Shown: positions 52,157 through 61,446, numbered from the stretch's first letter. The stretch is DNA of 64,000 bases from Chaetoceros tenuissimus (GCA_021927905.1 BLLK01000023.1:186001-250000); one strand, 5' to 3'. Translations and numbers: made by a program. The notes: a model not told the origin generated them from the letters alone.

Positions 52157-53240
52157 TTACGAGAAGTCCACAATTTCGTCATCATTTACTACTCTTCCCT
52201 CATTAATATTTTCTGTGAAAGTACCATCACGACTCTTGTAGGTGAAAATATGATTTTTCCATGAGGTTTTACCGTTTCCACCAACATTGAATTTATTATT
52301 TTTTCCAATTGATCCTGGGAAATCAAGGGATGGGCAAGGGTCAGATCCTGTTGGCACTAAACAGTCAAAGGGAAGCACAAAGGAGAGTGTGTAAGTATAC
52401 TCCTCTTTCTCGTGAGCTTTTTGGTGTTTCTCCCATTTCCAGAATACGCTGCAGAGAAGATTGTACTCTCCAACCTTCTGGCTCCCAACAAGAACTTTGG
52501 CATTCTTGTAGAGCTCTTTAGGCACTGTAAAAGTATAGGAATGATTCCGTCCACATGGAGATGATGTGGAAGTAAATTTCTTGAAGCATGGAGGTATATC
52601 CTTGATTATGAAGAGATACTTGTGCCCACCCATTATAACAGGTTCAATGTCAAATTCCACAAAAGGTGGATTCTTGAGAGTTTTTTCCACATCAATCTGG
52701 ATTCTTGGACCTAAATCATCACAGGACTTCTTCGCGGAGTTTGGACCTTTCATCTCCGTCTCCTTTCCACTCTCTTTTGCAGCCGGCTTCTTCTTAGGGG
52801 TAGGGGTTGCTTTTGCATCAAAGAAAGATGCAGGAGGATTTTTTCCATTTGGCGAACCAACTCCTTTGTCAACTTTGGCTTTGTTCTCTTCTTGCGAAGC
52901 CACATATTCTATGGAAGAAGCGTTAGACTTGGTGAAGTGGAAATAAGAAAATATCTGAGGCTGACTTACTTGCAAAATGATTTTCTTTGATTTGTTTAAT
53001 GATATCTCTCAATTTTGTTTTGATCTTAGCATCTGTTCCAAGATCATGTAGTTTAGCTTTTGCCATGGAATAGCAAGGTTCATAGAAGTGGGATGGTTTA
53101 GGAAAAGTGAGCTTTCCACCAGCTTTAATGATATCTTGTTGAGTCTTCTGGTTGAACCATTCCTTCATATTTTTTAAGATAGCATTATAAAGCTGTGATC
53201 CTCTCACTACTTCTGGGTGCTTTTCTTGTCTCGTCGCCAT
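52157..53240 (-). CDS. Unrecognised transposon-borne protein, left gene
   Basis: Two exons, 53240-52970 and 52908-52157, with a 61-bp intron (GTAAGT to CATAG), about 340 residues. The N-terminal 90 residues are helical and charged (KNMKEWFNQKTQQDIIKAGG). A Lys/Pro/Ser-rich linker follows. The C-terminal half is strand-rich, with FVEFDIEPVIMGGHKYLFI, SPCGRNHSYTF and FWKWEKHQKAHEKEEYTYTL. I recognise no family. It starts just outside the left arm of the internal inverted repeat, mirroring the right gene at 57263, so both are probably driven by the same duplicated promoter. It may assist transposition or be cargo. Confidence 0.6.
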
Positions 53241-53247
53241 TGTGTAT

Positions 53248-53581
53248 TCAATTCCTTTGAATTTATGAAGTGATGTGTATTGGCTTCAAAGAACAAATTG
53301 TGGCGGCCCCACGAATGAAAACAGGAATTGACAGGAATTGAATAGGTCTAGAATAGGTCTAGTCTTGTCAATATAAATCGGCTCCTACCATAAGTGTAGG
53401 CTATCCCTTGTCTTCCCTTGTCGTCTCTTGTCGTCTCTTGTCGTCTCTTGTCGTCTCTTGTCGTCTCTTACCGTCTCTTGTCTTGCCGAGTCTTGTGCGC
53501 AGCTTCTGGATGGTTTTAGCTTCAACCGTGACACGTTGACACCAACTGTACTAAACGGTTCAATATCGCTCATTTTTTGAA
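53248..53581 (-). repeat. Internal inverted repeat, left arm (promoter-like)
   Basis: About 334 bp, the near-perfect reverse complement of 56806-57156. It contains a TATAAAT box-like stretch (53372-53378) and a 10-bp minisatellite, CTTGTCGTCT, repeated about five times (53406-53480). It ends at the leader of the left gene. Confidence 0.8.
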
Positions 53582-53661
53582 TCACAACACAACTCGACAG
53601 AATAACATAACAAAACATGCAAGCAACAATATAAAATACTAATATTTCAAGAATTAAAAGG

Positions 53662-54546
53662 ATGATAGTGAAACCAAAATTTTTCTTTCAAAAGGGTATG
53701 GAGTACATTGGAAAGACTTATATCTTGACATTGAAATATAATGATTCCAACAAACGTCAATTTCATTCTTTTTTTAAGATCGATCCTTTTACATGTGGTA
53801 CTATCTGGAATAAAATTTACAATTTGGTGCCAGATCTATTTTACTACCATTTACTTTGGGCTCTCCTTTTCATGAAGCTTTATAGCTCTGAAGCACTTTT
53901 ATGCAAACAAGTTGGAACAACAGAAAAAACATATCGGGAAAAAGTGTGGAAAATTATTGCTGCGATTAGTTCTCTAAAACCAAAAATCATCAAATTAGAA
54001 AATCGATTCAAAATGCAAAATGGAAGCTGTTGTCTAATGTCTGTAGATGGTACTGACTTTAGAATTAGAGAGCCGAAACCGTTCTGGTCTGGTTGGTACT
54101 CACATAAGTTTCGTGGTCCTGGATTACGCTATGAAGTTGCACTTTGCATCCAAACAGGTCATATTGTTTGGACAAATGGACCATTTGCAGCAGGGCATTG
54201 GTCTGATTTAAAGATTTTTCGTACTTGGTTGAAGCATTATCTGCTTCCAGACGAAAGAGTGGAGACGGATGGAGGATATGCAGTTTTTGGTCGAAAAGAT
54301 GATAAGTGTGATCGTCCTCATGATTACTGTTACACAATGGACCAGTATTATGCAAAAACAAATGTGAGAGCAAGGCAGGAGACAGTCAATAGGCAATTTA
54401 AAGAATTCAACATTCTTCATGATGTCTTCCGTCACAAGAAAGAGAAACATGGAATAGTTTTTGATGCTATTGCAGTAATCACACAATTGACAATTGAAAA
54501 TGGCAATAAACTATATGATGTACATTATAGAACTTATAATGTTTAA
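53662..54546 (+). CDS. DDE_Tnp_4 (Harbinger-like) transposase
   Basis: A 294-residue intact protein. The N-terminal 100 residues are helical and could bind DNA. The DDE nuclease fold shows SVDGTDF (first Asp), the GHWSDLKIF strand region, VETDGGY (second Asp) and ARQETVNRQFKEF with the catalytic Glu. This spacing and the R-x-x-E-x-x-N-x-x-x-K motif are typical of DDE_Tnp_4, HARBI1-like nucleases. It would cut and join the terminal inverted repeats. The frame has no stops or frameshifts, so the element may be autonomous. No Myb-like partner gene is obvious nearby. Confidence 0.85.
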   Translation: MIVKPKFFFQKGMEYIGKTYILTLKYNDSNKRQFHSFFKIDPFTCGTIWNKIYNLVPDLFYYHLLWALLFMKLYSSEALLCKQVGTTEKTYREKVWKIIAAISSLKPKIIKLENRFKMQNGSCCLMSVDGTDFRIREPKPFWSGWYSHKFRGPGLRYEVALCIQTGHIVWTNGPFAAGHWSDLKIFRTWLKHYLLPDERVETDGGYAVFGRKDDKCDRPHDYCYTMDQYYAKTNVRARQETVNRQFKEFNILHDVFRHKKEKHGIVFDAIAVITQLTIENGNKLYDVHYRTYNV

Positions 54547-54650
54547 TAAGGAACTGATTATTTATATACTTAGAATTACCATGAGTTGACACTATTTTTT
54601 GCTACGTTCCTCTAGGTTGCCTTTGTAGAAATTCATCAACTGAAACATTT

Positions 54651-54703
54651 TGTTTCATGTGCGTCAGCATAGGCTTGTAGCATAGATTTATATTCAACCA
54701 AAC
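54651..54703 (+). repeat. 53-bp direct repeat, copy 1
   Basis: Begins TGTTTCATGTGCGTCAGC. The second copy is at 55164-55216. Confidence 0.7.
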
Positions 54704-55163
54704 AAGATGAGAAAACAAGTTGGTCCGGCTTGGATGATCTGTCCAATTCTGTCTTTTATTGCTCTGCTTATTCATAGCGGTCTATGGTGTATTCTATTGT
54801 CATCTTTCTCATCGTGGTAATAACCAATGACAGCATACAAAAGAGATATGGTCTTCTCTCCATAGGATCACATAAGTTGATTCAAACTGTATTCGAGCTT
54901 TTGCATTCAATCTGCACGCTTTCCCAAGCGCTGAGTGTTTATTTATTCATTTCTGTCTCCACAGAATCACTTGGCTCATGCAGTCGTTACATCCGTTAAT
55001 ATTTTCTTCACTTTCATCATTTCGACCACATTTCATCAACTCGTGGTCAGCTTTACATCAAGCTACAGGAATTCAGGCTTTCCACATGTCAAGCCGATAA
55101 TCTCTTAGTGTATAAAACTACTACATTTCAAGTAGAGTTGTTTTGGTATGGGTATCGATAAAC

Positions 55164-55216
55164 TGTTTCATGTACGTCAGCATAGGCTTGTAGCATAGAG
55201 TTACATTCAATCAAAC
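55164..55216 (+). repeat. 53-bp direct repeat, copy 2
   Basis: Begins TGTTTCATGTACGTCAGC. It pairs with the copy at 54651-54703, and a shorter related piece (ACGTACGTCAACTTG) follows near 55300. Confidence 0.65.
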
Positions 55217-55483
55217 TAAGAAATTATGTTATTACTATTCCGTTGTGAAACATGAACATCAACGTTGTACAGCTAAATTGCCTGATACTTATCGCTCAAC
55301 GTACGTCAACTTGAAACAATTGGACTGATGAAAGAAACGAAAATTCACGACACAATTTCTGACTGAAAATATCAAGCACAAAAAAATCCAACGTGATGCT
55401 TATTATTTTTGACTGATTGAAAAATAGCCAAGTGCTAAACCACTAAGATACAATCTGCATTCACTCACCACTTGGCATATCTG

Positions 55484-56287
55484 ATGTCATCAATGAGGAC
55501 CGAAACTATTGATGGTCTCTTGACTCTTTTTTATGACGGATCCGAACTTTGGAATGAAAAGCTTGGTAGTCAGTTTACAATTGAATACGACCGTGATCAA
55601 GAGTCATGGGACCAGCGGATCTCCAGCGAATCAAAGGATTATTGGATGGAACGGCAATCATGGGAGCAGGTAATAGTGGTCAATGGAGTCACTGAGATTC
55701 CAGAGAGGACTTTTCATTTTTGCTGGAATATCAAGAGAGTCATCTTTTCAGATACTGTAGTGAGAATAAAGCAATGGGCTTTTAGCTGCTGCTCAAGTCT
55801 TGTCTATGTCAAACTAGCCCTAACCGTACATATTGGAGAAGGTGCATTTAGTAGTTGCAACCTTTCAAGCGTCTTTATTCCACCAAGATGTCGAGAAATT
55901 GGAGGATGGGCATTTGACAACAACGAAAATTTAACAATCTTGAATGTTCCACAGGATACAGAGGTAGGAGATAGAATATTTAATTATACAGAGTTACTTG
56001 GAAGATCTCCATTTGGGGTATTGGACCCTGCTCGTGAGACAAATACCTGGCTCAAAAACATTAATAACGATGAGCAATTTGCTTTGCATAGAGTTTGCTC
56101 ATCTTTCGAACCTACTTTGGATATGATTCTCGATGCTATGACGAATAAAGGAGGGCTAATGGCGTTCAATGTAGAGAATAGCATCGGCATCACTCCGTCG
56201 AAATATCTCAAGGAAAATCCATACGCTCACGTTAGTGAGAAGGAAGTCATCGAGAAGTACGTTTTGCAGATGATGGGTGAAGAATAG
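55484..56287 (+). CDS. BspA-type leucine-rich-repeat protein (transposon cargo)
   Basis: A 267-residue protein from ATG 55484. The head (MRTETIDGLLTLFYDGSELW) and a W-rich stretch precede LRR_5/BspA repeats: VIVVNGVTEIPERTFHFCWN, IKRVIFSDTVVRIKQWAFSC, HIGEGAFSSCNLSSVFIPPR, CREIGGWAFDNNENLTILNV. The end is a conserved tail (WLKNINNDEQFALHRVCSSF, GITPSKYLKENPYAHVSEKE) that I know from large diatom LRR families. There is no signal peptide. Such proteins probably bind other proteins. Its position between the terminal inverted repeats suggests capture by the transposon. Confidence 0.8.
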   Translation: MSSMRTETIDGLLTLFYDGSELWNEKLGSQFTIEYDRDQESWDQRISSESKDYWMERQSWEQVIVVNGVTEIPERTFHFCWNIKRVIFSDTVVRIKQWAFSCCSSLVYVKLALTVHIGEGAFSSCNLSSVFIPPRCREIGGWAFDNNENLTILNVPQDTEVGDRIFNYTELLGRSPFGVLDPARETNTWLKNINNDEQFALHRVCSSFEPTLDMILDAMTNKGGLMAFNVENSIGITPSKYLKENPYAHVSEKEVIEKYVLQMMGEE

Positions 56288-56392
56288 TTGTACTTTTTTA
56301 ATTTTAAACAAATTCATTACTTTTAAATAAATACTATCACAATCGTTTTGTATTACTTCTTCTTCATATTCCAGTCTTCTTCCTTAGTAGTA

Positions 56393-56728
56393 CTAATCAA
56401 CCAACATCCACGAGTCTTCAGATTTTGCTTCAGAGATCATATTCTGCTCCACCATTGCCCATGAGTCCTCGGATTTTGTAATGGAGATTTGTGATGCAAC
56501 GCTTGGTGTGGCAGTGGATGCAACGTTTGATACGACAGTTGATGCAATGTTTGATGCGGCAGTTGATGCAGTTGATGCGGCAGTTGATGCAGTGGTTGAT
56601 GCATCCTGAGAATTACTTTTATCGACAGCAGGGGACAGGATCTTGAGTTTCTTATTCACATGTTCGGTATCAAGGTTGATAAAGAATGGACCTTTTTTGG
56701 TGCAAGATACTTTCTCTTTAATATCCAT
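56393..56728 (-). CDS. Small Ala/Ser/Thr-repeat protein with two W-x-x-V motifs
   Basis: A 111-residue frame. A Lys-rich N-terminus, then an AST/AAS repeat region (residues 43-80), then two copies of SEDSW followed by AMV and MLV at the C-terminus. The E-D-S-W-x-x-V motif fits the Atg8-interacting (AIM/LIR) consensus, but short matches are common. It lies on the minus strand between the LRR gene and the right repeat arm. Coding status is moderate; a function is not known. Confidence 0.45.
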   Translation of the reverse strand: MDIKEKVSCTKKGPFFINLDTEHVNKKLKILSPAVDKSNSQDASTTASTAASTASTAASNIASTVVSNVASTATPSVASQISITKSEDSWAMVEQNMISEAKSEDSWMLVD

Positions 56729-56805
56729 TGTATAATTTCAAAGCTTTGTTTTATGAGCAGATATGAATATTGTTTCAATACACAAACATCACGTACCTAT
56801 TGATT

Positions 56806-57156
56806 TTCAAAAAATGAGCGATATTGAACCGTTTAGTACAGTTGGTGTCAACGTGTCACGGTTGAAGCTAAAACCATCCAGAAGCTGCGCACAAGACTCG
56901 GCAAGACAAGAGACGGCAAGAGACGACAAGAGACGACAAGAGACGACAAGGGAAGACAAGGGAAGACAAGGGATAGCCTACACTTATGGTAGGAGCCGAT
57001 TTATATTGACAAGACTAGACCTATTCTAGACCTATTCTAGACCTATTCAATTCCTGTCAATTCCTGTTTTCATTCGTGGGGCCGCCACAATTTGTTCTTT
57101 GAAGCCAATACACATCACACATCAATACAACAACTTCATAAATTCAAAGGAATTGA
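56806..57156 (+). repeat. Internal inverted repeat, right arm (promoter-like)
   Basis: About 351 bp, the reverse complement of 53248-53581 with small differences in minisatellite copy number and in a CTATTCTAGAC repeat. It contains the TTATATTGACAAG box region and runs into the leader of the right gene. Confidence 0.8.
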
Positions 57157-57262
57157 AAATTGAAAGGTAAGTTGTGCAATTAGAATCTTACAAAGAAAGA
57201 ATTTGATATGTATATACATATTTTCACACCTCCTCTTTTCAATCAATCAAGTAGGAAGTAAA

Positions 57263-58189
57263 ATGTCTGAGGAGAAAGCAGAAGAAACCACAAACGACAG
57301 CCCAACTAGCCCTTCAAGAAGCGACAGTGATTTCGTTCCAGGAGGGAACACTTCTGATGATGAAGAATCATCAGATGATGGTGATTACCAAGACAATTCT
57401 GGCGCCACATTTGGTGCTGGGGGGAATCCAAGACCAAGCGATCCTTCTACTTCCTCTACTTCTCCTTTGAGAAGTGCCTTTGCTGACATGGATATCGATC
57501 CACCAGAGGATGAGGATGACGACTCTGTTGCTGAGGAAAATTATGATGTTCCTCGCATCGACAAAGATGCATGTGATCTTCAAAATTTTTATGGTTTTGT
57601 TAACCCACCAAGTATGCATCAACTCGGAGAAGAATATTGCTTTGCTAAGATCAATATTCCTCTTCATTATGGTAGTGCCCATGTAAAAGCGTTATTTGGG
57701 CCAAGAAGTGACTCTCTTGAATTACAGTTTACCCCACCGCCTCTAACTTACCAGCCATTTTGGACCTGGGGAACTGCGAACGTCAGCGAACTTGAATTCC
57801 TTATAAACCATATGGAAGCTCATTTCAATAAAAAGAGGAAGAAGAAGGATGAGCGCCTAACCAAGTCACTACACTTGACCTTCCCTTGGGAGGCAGAAAG
57901 GTTCTTTTCCCCTGATCTCTTTCCACAATTGAAATATGGATTTGGAATGCCGATTATTAAAACTGGCAAAGGAACTCGTGATTTTACTCGAATCCTCTGG
58001 TTTGTTGTGAAAAGGGCTAGAAACCTTTTCAATGCTGCATCGGTTTCATCTCCAACCGTGAACGAAGTAAAAAGTCCTGTGAAGAAAAAGAGAAATGAGG
58101 ATGAAGATCGTGGAAATTCATCATCACCACCAAAGAAACCTAAATCAAATGTTGGAACAGACGGAGAGGATACAACCATGAGAGATTGA
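57263..58189 (+). CDS. Unrecognised transposon-borne protein, right gene
   Basis: A 308-residue protein from ATG 57263; an in-frame Met at 57203 exists but a leader intron (57167 to about 57251) would remove it. The N-terminal 100 residues are Ser/Asp/Glu-rich and disordered. The core (ACDLQNFYGFVNPPSMHQLG, INIPLHYGSAHVKALFGPRS) is folded-looking, and a basic region KKRKKKDERLTK precedes SLHLTFPWEAERFFSPDLFP. The tail has two Lys-rich nuclear-localisation-like patches. It faces outward from the right repeat arm as the left gene does from its arm. Its Phe/Pro-rich SLHLTFPW block loosely recalls the left gene's TLSFVLPF block, so the two may be distant relatives. Confidence 0.6.
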   Translation: MSEEKAEETTNDSPTSPSRSDSDFVPGGNTSDDEESSDDGDYQDNSGATFGAGGNPRPSDPSTSSTSPLRSAFADMDIDPPEDEDDDSVAEENYDVPRIDKDACDLQNFYGFVNPPSMHQLGEEYCFAKINIPLHYGSAHVKALFGPRSDSLELQFTPPPLTYQPFWTWGTANVSELEFLINHMEAHFNKKRKKKDERLTKSLHLTFPWEAERFFSPDLFPQLKYGFGMPIIKTGKGTRDFTRILWFVVKRARNLFNAASVSSPTVNEVKSPVKKKRNEDEDRGNSSSPPKKPKSNVGTDGEDTTMRD

Positions 58190-58392
58190 AGTGAGATTAT
58201 AATATGAAGAATAATTTCATGCTGATATTCTAAAACTTTAGCATGAAAAGGAAAACTAGATAAATACTGTAAAATAAATTGTATTTGTTGTAAATCAATA
58301 TTTTAAAATGGATAATAAATTAGGTAGCTATGCTTTTTGTCTTTAATGGCTGGTGTGTTCACACACACACTTTTCTTCCCCGTCGGATGATG

Positions 58393-58415
58393 AAAACATG
58401 AGTTACCGTATCCCC
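58393..58415 (-). repeat. Right terminal inverted repeat
   Basis: 23 bp ending TTACCGTATCCCC on the plus strand, complementary to 51972-51994; followed by TTG, the presumed target duplication. Confidence 0.8.
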
Positions 58416-58419
58416 TTGG

Positions 58420-58457
58420 TTTGCTGACGCATGGACTGAATTTGTATGCATTTTTCA
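58420..58457 (+). repeat. 38-bp flanking direct repeat, right copy
   Basis: Matches 51922-51959 in the same orientation with two mismatches; lies 4 bp outside the right terminal repeat. Confidence 0.75.
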
Positions 58458-58669
58458 CATGGCAGAAATGACCTAGAATTGATATGCCATGCACGCTGCA
58501 ATCCGCTTTTCTGTCAGTGCGATATACGTAATAAACTTCCCGTCATTTTTCGGAAGAGAAGCATGCACAATCCGATGCAAACCATCAAACAAAATGAAAG
58601 TCCCAAGAGGTAAAGCATCTCATTTCCGTTTTCATACAAACTCATAAATTATCCAAAAGAAGATTTACG

Positions 58670-60827
58670 ATGGGCTCCCAAAACAGTACTTGTAGAAACT
58701 CTGTTGAGGTAGAGAAATCCACATCTAGCAAGAAATCAGGCACCAGATCTACTTTTGATGAGGATACAGGCAGACAATGTGGTTGTTTGCTTTTCTTCAA
58801 AACATTAGAAAGGAGGAAGTGTTGAAAACGGCGATCGATATGATAATGTTCCAAAGACCCAAGCAAACAATTCAACCACTGCTGATAAGACGAGTTTCAT
58901 CCAAACCAAAGGCGAGAAAGAACAACAAACAAACATTCGTCCTGGTCTAATGGTAAGCTACAATACAATACAAGAATTATAGAATACAATTATGTACGTG
59001 TATCTCATTAAACCCCTTCACCTTTCGACAGCGCGATTTCAAAGGAAGTAGAAGATCATCTTTCAGTAAAAGAGACTCTTTTACATTCCGAAACATTGAC
59101 GACGATACTACTGGTCGAAAGAAGTGGAAAGATATATTCATGCAATGTGATCAGGATAAGACTGGTGAGTCTGTAAAGTCATCTTGTTGGAAAAGATATT
59201 TTGTAATCCTTTTGAAATACATTAGACTAACTATTTCCTACATGGTACTCATATGTACAGGGTTTCTGTCTGTTGCTCAGCTTCAGTCTGCCCTCGAAAA
59301 TGTTTTAGAACAGTCTATCACGTTTGAACAGAGTCAATCTGTGATGAATAACTTTTCAAAACAAAAGCCAGGTAAGGCGTAAGGCAAAATGGCAAAACCC
59401 CAAAACATAACTCCTATATTGCTTGCATACTCATCAATATTTTCATGCTTTGTACAGGTTTGATAGATATATCCGAGTTTATTATCATGATGGTAAGATC
59501 AAAGCTTTTCCCCAAAAGATTGAATTTTTAGAATCTTATGTCTAACAATTGATTCTCCTTCTACACGTAGACATTCGTTCACGACACCGTGCAGAGCAAC
59601 ACTCTGAACAATAGCACATCCACAAGCTCTGGAGACTTGTCCTCTCACTTTCAAGCTGCTGCAAACGAAGCGAGACAAGAAAGAACCTACATGCATGAAG
59701 AAATCGCATCACTTGTATACCCCTTTCGCGAGATTCTTCGTATCCAAGATTGCAAAGTAAATGAAGCATCTATTGATATGGATATCAGTGCACATCAAGA
59801 TGATGACTTCAGTGCTGCATTTGCTCCTTCCGAGATGAGATGTCTTGCATTGGTATCACACAATGGTATGAAAGCTACCATGAAGAAGTTTGTATTGGCG
59901 AACAAGAATATTTTGAAGAAGTTTCGTCTTACTGGAACAAACTCTACCATGACAATGTTGCGTGAGGTGTTTAAGGATGAGGCAGATCAGATTGTGTTTG
60001 GTCCAAGTTGTAAGAGTGGTCCGCTTGGAGGAGATGCGGAGTTGGTAGCGTTGATGTGTAGTGGCGGTCTTGGTGGTATGTTGTTTTTCCAGGATCCAAT
60101 GGATTCTCATCCTCATCAGGCTGATATTGAGTGTTTGGTGCGACAAGCGCTTGTACACAATACGATGATGGCGAACACTCCGACTACTGCTCTAATGCTG
60201 ATGAATGTGTTCCGTAATGCATTGGAAGGAGATGGGAAGCCGGAGTTGATTCCATCATTCTTCTTTACATTGGAAAGTCCAGCCGTTGAAGTGTACAAGG
60301 CTGGTCAGAACAAGGTCATTGCAAGCCATAGTGAACAACAAGTGAATGGCTTTTCTTCCCCGATGAAGAAAGTACTTGAGAACAATACTGCAGACTTAAT
60401 TATTTCAAGATTGAAAGAGGACCAGAATAAAGTTACTCCTGATTTTGATGCCATGTCCACTGATGTATCTTCCTCTAGTCAGGCATCCAGTGTCTACTTT
60501 ACCTCAGAAAACTCATCTTCTGTACAAAAGATTGACGATATCATTGCATTCTTTCAAGAGCAGAAGATGAAACAGCAGAAAAAGAAGTCTCGCGACCTTG
60601 ACCTGACTAATCATACCATTCTGACATGTGATTCTTCCGTAACTTCTAGTACAAGAGACATCTTGCGTGACATTGAGAGCAAATACAAGAAACATAGAAA
60701 TTTGGATTTGTCACAGCATTCCACATCCTCAATCTTGAGAAGTAGTGAGAGTGCTAGAGAAAGCAAAAGACGTATGGAGCGTGCAAGAAGTTCTGACGAA
60801 AAGAGAGAAAAGATCGTACGTTTCTGA
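58670..60827 (+). CDS. Acylated EF-hand/methylglyoxal-synthase-like fusion protein
   Basis: Six exons: 58670-58708, 58809-58952, 59032-59164, 59261-59371, 59458-59492 and 59571-60827, about 572 residues. The start MGSQNST fits N-myristoylation, with Cys8 nearby. An EF-hand-like loop DQDKTGFLSVAQ (about residue 100) and a degenerate second one (LIDISEFIIMM) follow. Residues 245-380 match methylglyoxal synthase in order: ALVSHNGMK (His19 equivalent), LTGTNST, GPLGGDAELVALM (Asp71 equivalent), LFFQDP, then PHQAD (His98 and Asp101 equivalents), and ANTPTTALMLM. That enzyme converts dihydroxyacetone phosphate to methylglyoxal. The first splice is the least certain; a TAG just before residue 14's exon requires one. 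The C-terminus is basic and Ser-rich. Confidence 0.75.
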
Positions 60828-60983
60828 TCTTCTGATCAAAGTTGATAACATGGTGATACTTTTACTCTTTGTCTTTATATTTCATCACTTTTTAATGACT
60901 TGCTTTTATTTCGAAACTATTGCTGTATGCTTCTATTTTTCAACGAGAGCAGCATTTTTCCCTTGAGGCTTAGGTAAAAGAGC

Positions 60984-61446
60984 TTATTCATCATCTACAT
61001 TCTCTGCAGTTTTAGTTAGTGGAACTTCTTCCTCGGACTCTTTCTTCACATCGGTAACAGTAAAAGAAAACGTCTCATCCTTGTCATTCTTATCGATATC
61101 TTGTAGAAGAATACTTTCTTCTACTACCGATTCCTCCAAAATTTTCATCGACACTTTCGAGACTTGCACTCCAACAGACTCACATGATTCAAGTCTACTC
61201 ACTGGCTTCATACTTGATTGGGGTTCATCAATGATGGAACTGTACCATCGCTATTTCGTGGGATTCTGACTCCTGATATATGACTACCACTACTGCCACT
61301 ATGAACATTGCGTTTCGTCGCAGCATTTGTGCCTCTCAACGGGCGAATAGATGATAGATTTTGAATGTATTTGAGAAGGATTGAATTATCTTCTGGAAGA
61401 GCAATGACTTCCTTTCTTTTGATGTACAGAAATGGATTGAAGTTGT
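60984..61446 (-). CDS. Possible exons of an unassigned minus-strand gene
   Basis: Two protein-like blocks lie in different frames. The first (61446-61214) reads NFNPFLYIKRKEVIALPEDN through SSIRPLRGTNAATKRNVHSG. The second (60984 to about 61240) reads MKPVSRLESCESVGVQVSKV and an acidic tail ending KTAENVDDE. Both are preceded by AG and followed by GT-like sites, but I could not join them cleanly. They may be downstream exons of the phosphatase gene or a separate small gene. Confidence 0.35.

Larger units (their letters stand above)
54547..55483. other. Non-coding stretch in the transposon with 53-bp repeats
   Basis: 937 bp without a supported gene. It contains two direct copies of a 53-bp sequence (54651-54703 and 55164-55216, offset 513, about four mismatches) sharing GTCAGCATAGGCTTGTAGCA. 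The sequence at 55430-55455 recalls a tRNA A box on the minus strand but no full tRNA can be folded. Confidence 0.55.
51972..58415. mobile_element. TIR DNA transposon with cargo genes, DDE_Tnp_4 type
   Basis: A 6444-bp element bounded by 23-bp perfect terminal inverted repeats (51972-51994 and 58393-58415) starting GGGGATACGGTAACTC. A TTG trinucleotide directly flanks both ends (51969-51971, 58416-58418), fitting the 3-bp target duplication of PIF/Harbinger-like elements. Inside are a DDE_Tnp_4 transposase, two unrecognised outward-facing genes at the ends, a BspA-type LRR gene, a small minus-strand gene and a long internal inverted repeat. Harbinger elements usually encode only the transposase and a Myb-like protein, so this gene load is unusual. 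The exact superfamily (Harbinger, ISL2EU or other) is not settled. Confidence 0.72.

Noticed and set aside
53385-53618. Frame starting MSDIEPFSTVGVNVSR in both inverted-repeat arms (also 56763-57029) as a duplicated gene
   Set aside because: It spans the minisatellite, differs in its ends between arms, and the arms sit where promoters of the outward genes are expected. Probably non-coding.
55425-55460. tRNA-like A box (minus strand TTAGTGGTTTAGCACTTGG)
   Set aside because: No acceptor stem, anticodon arm or B box could be folded.
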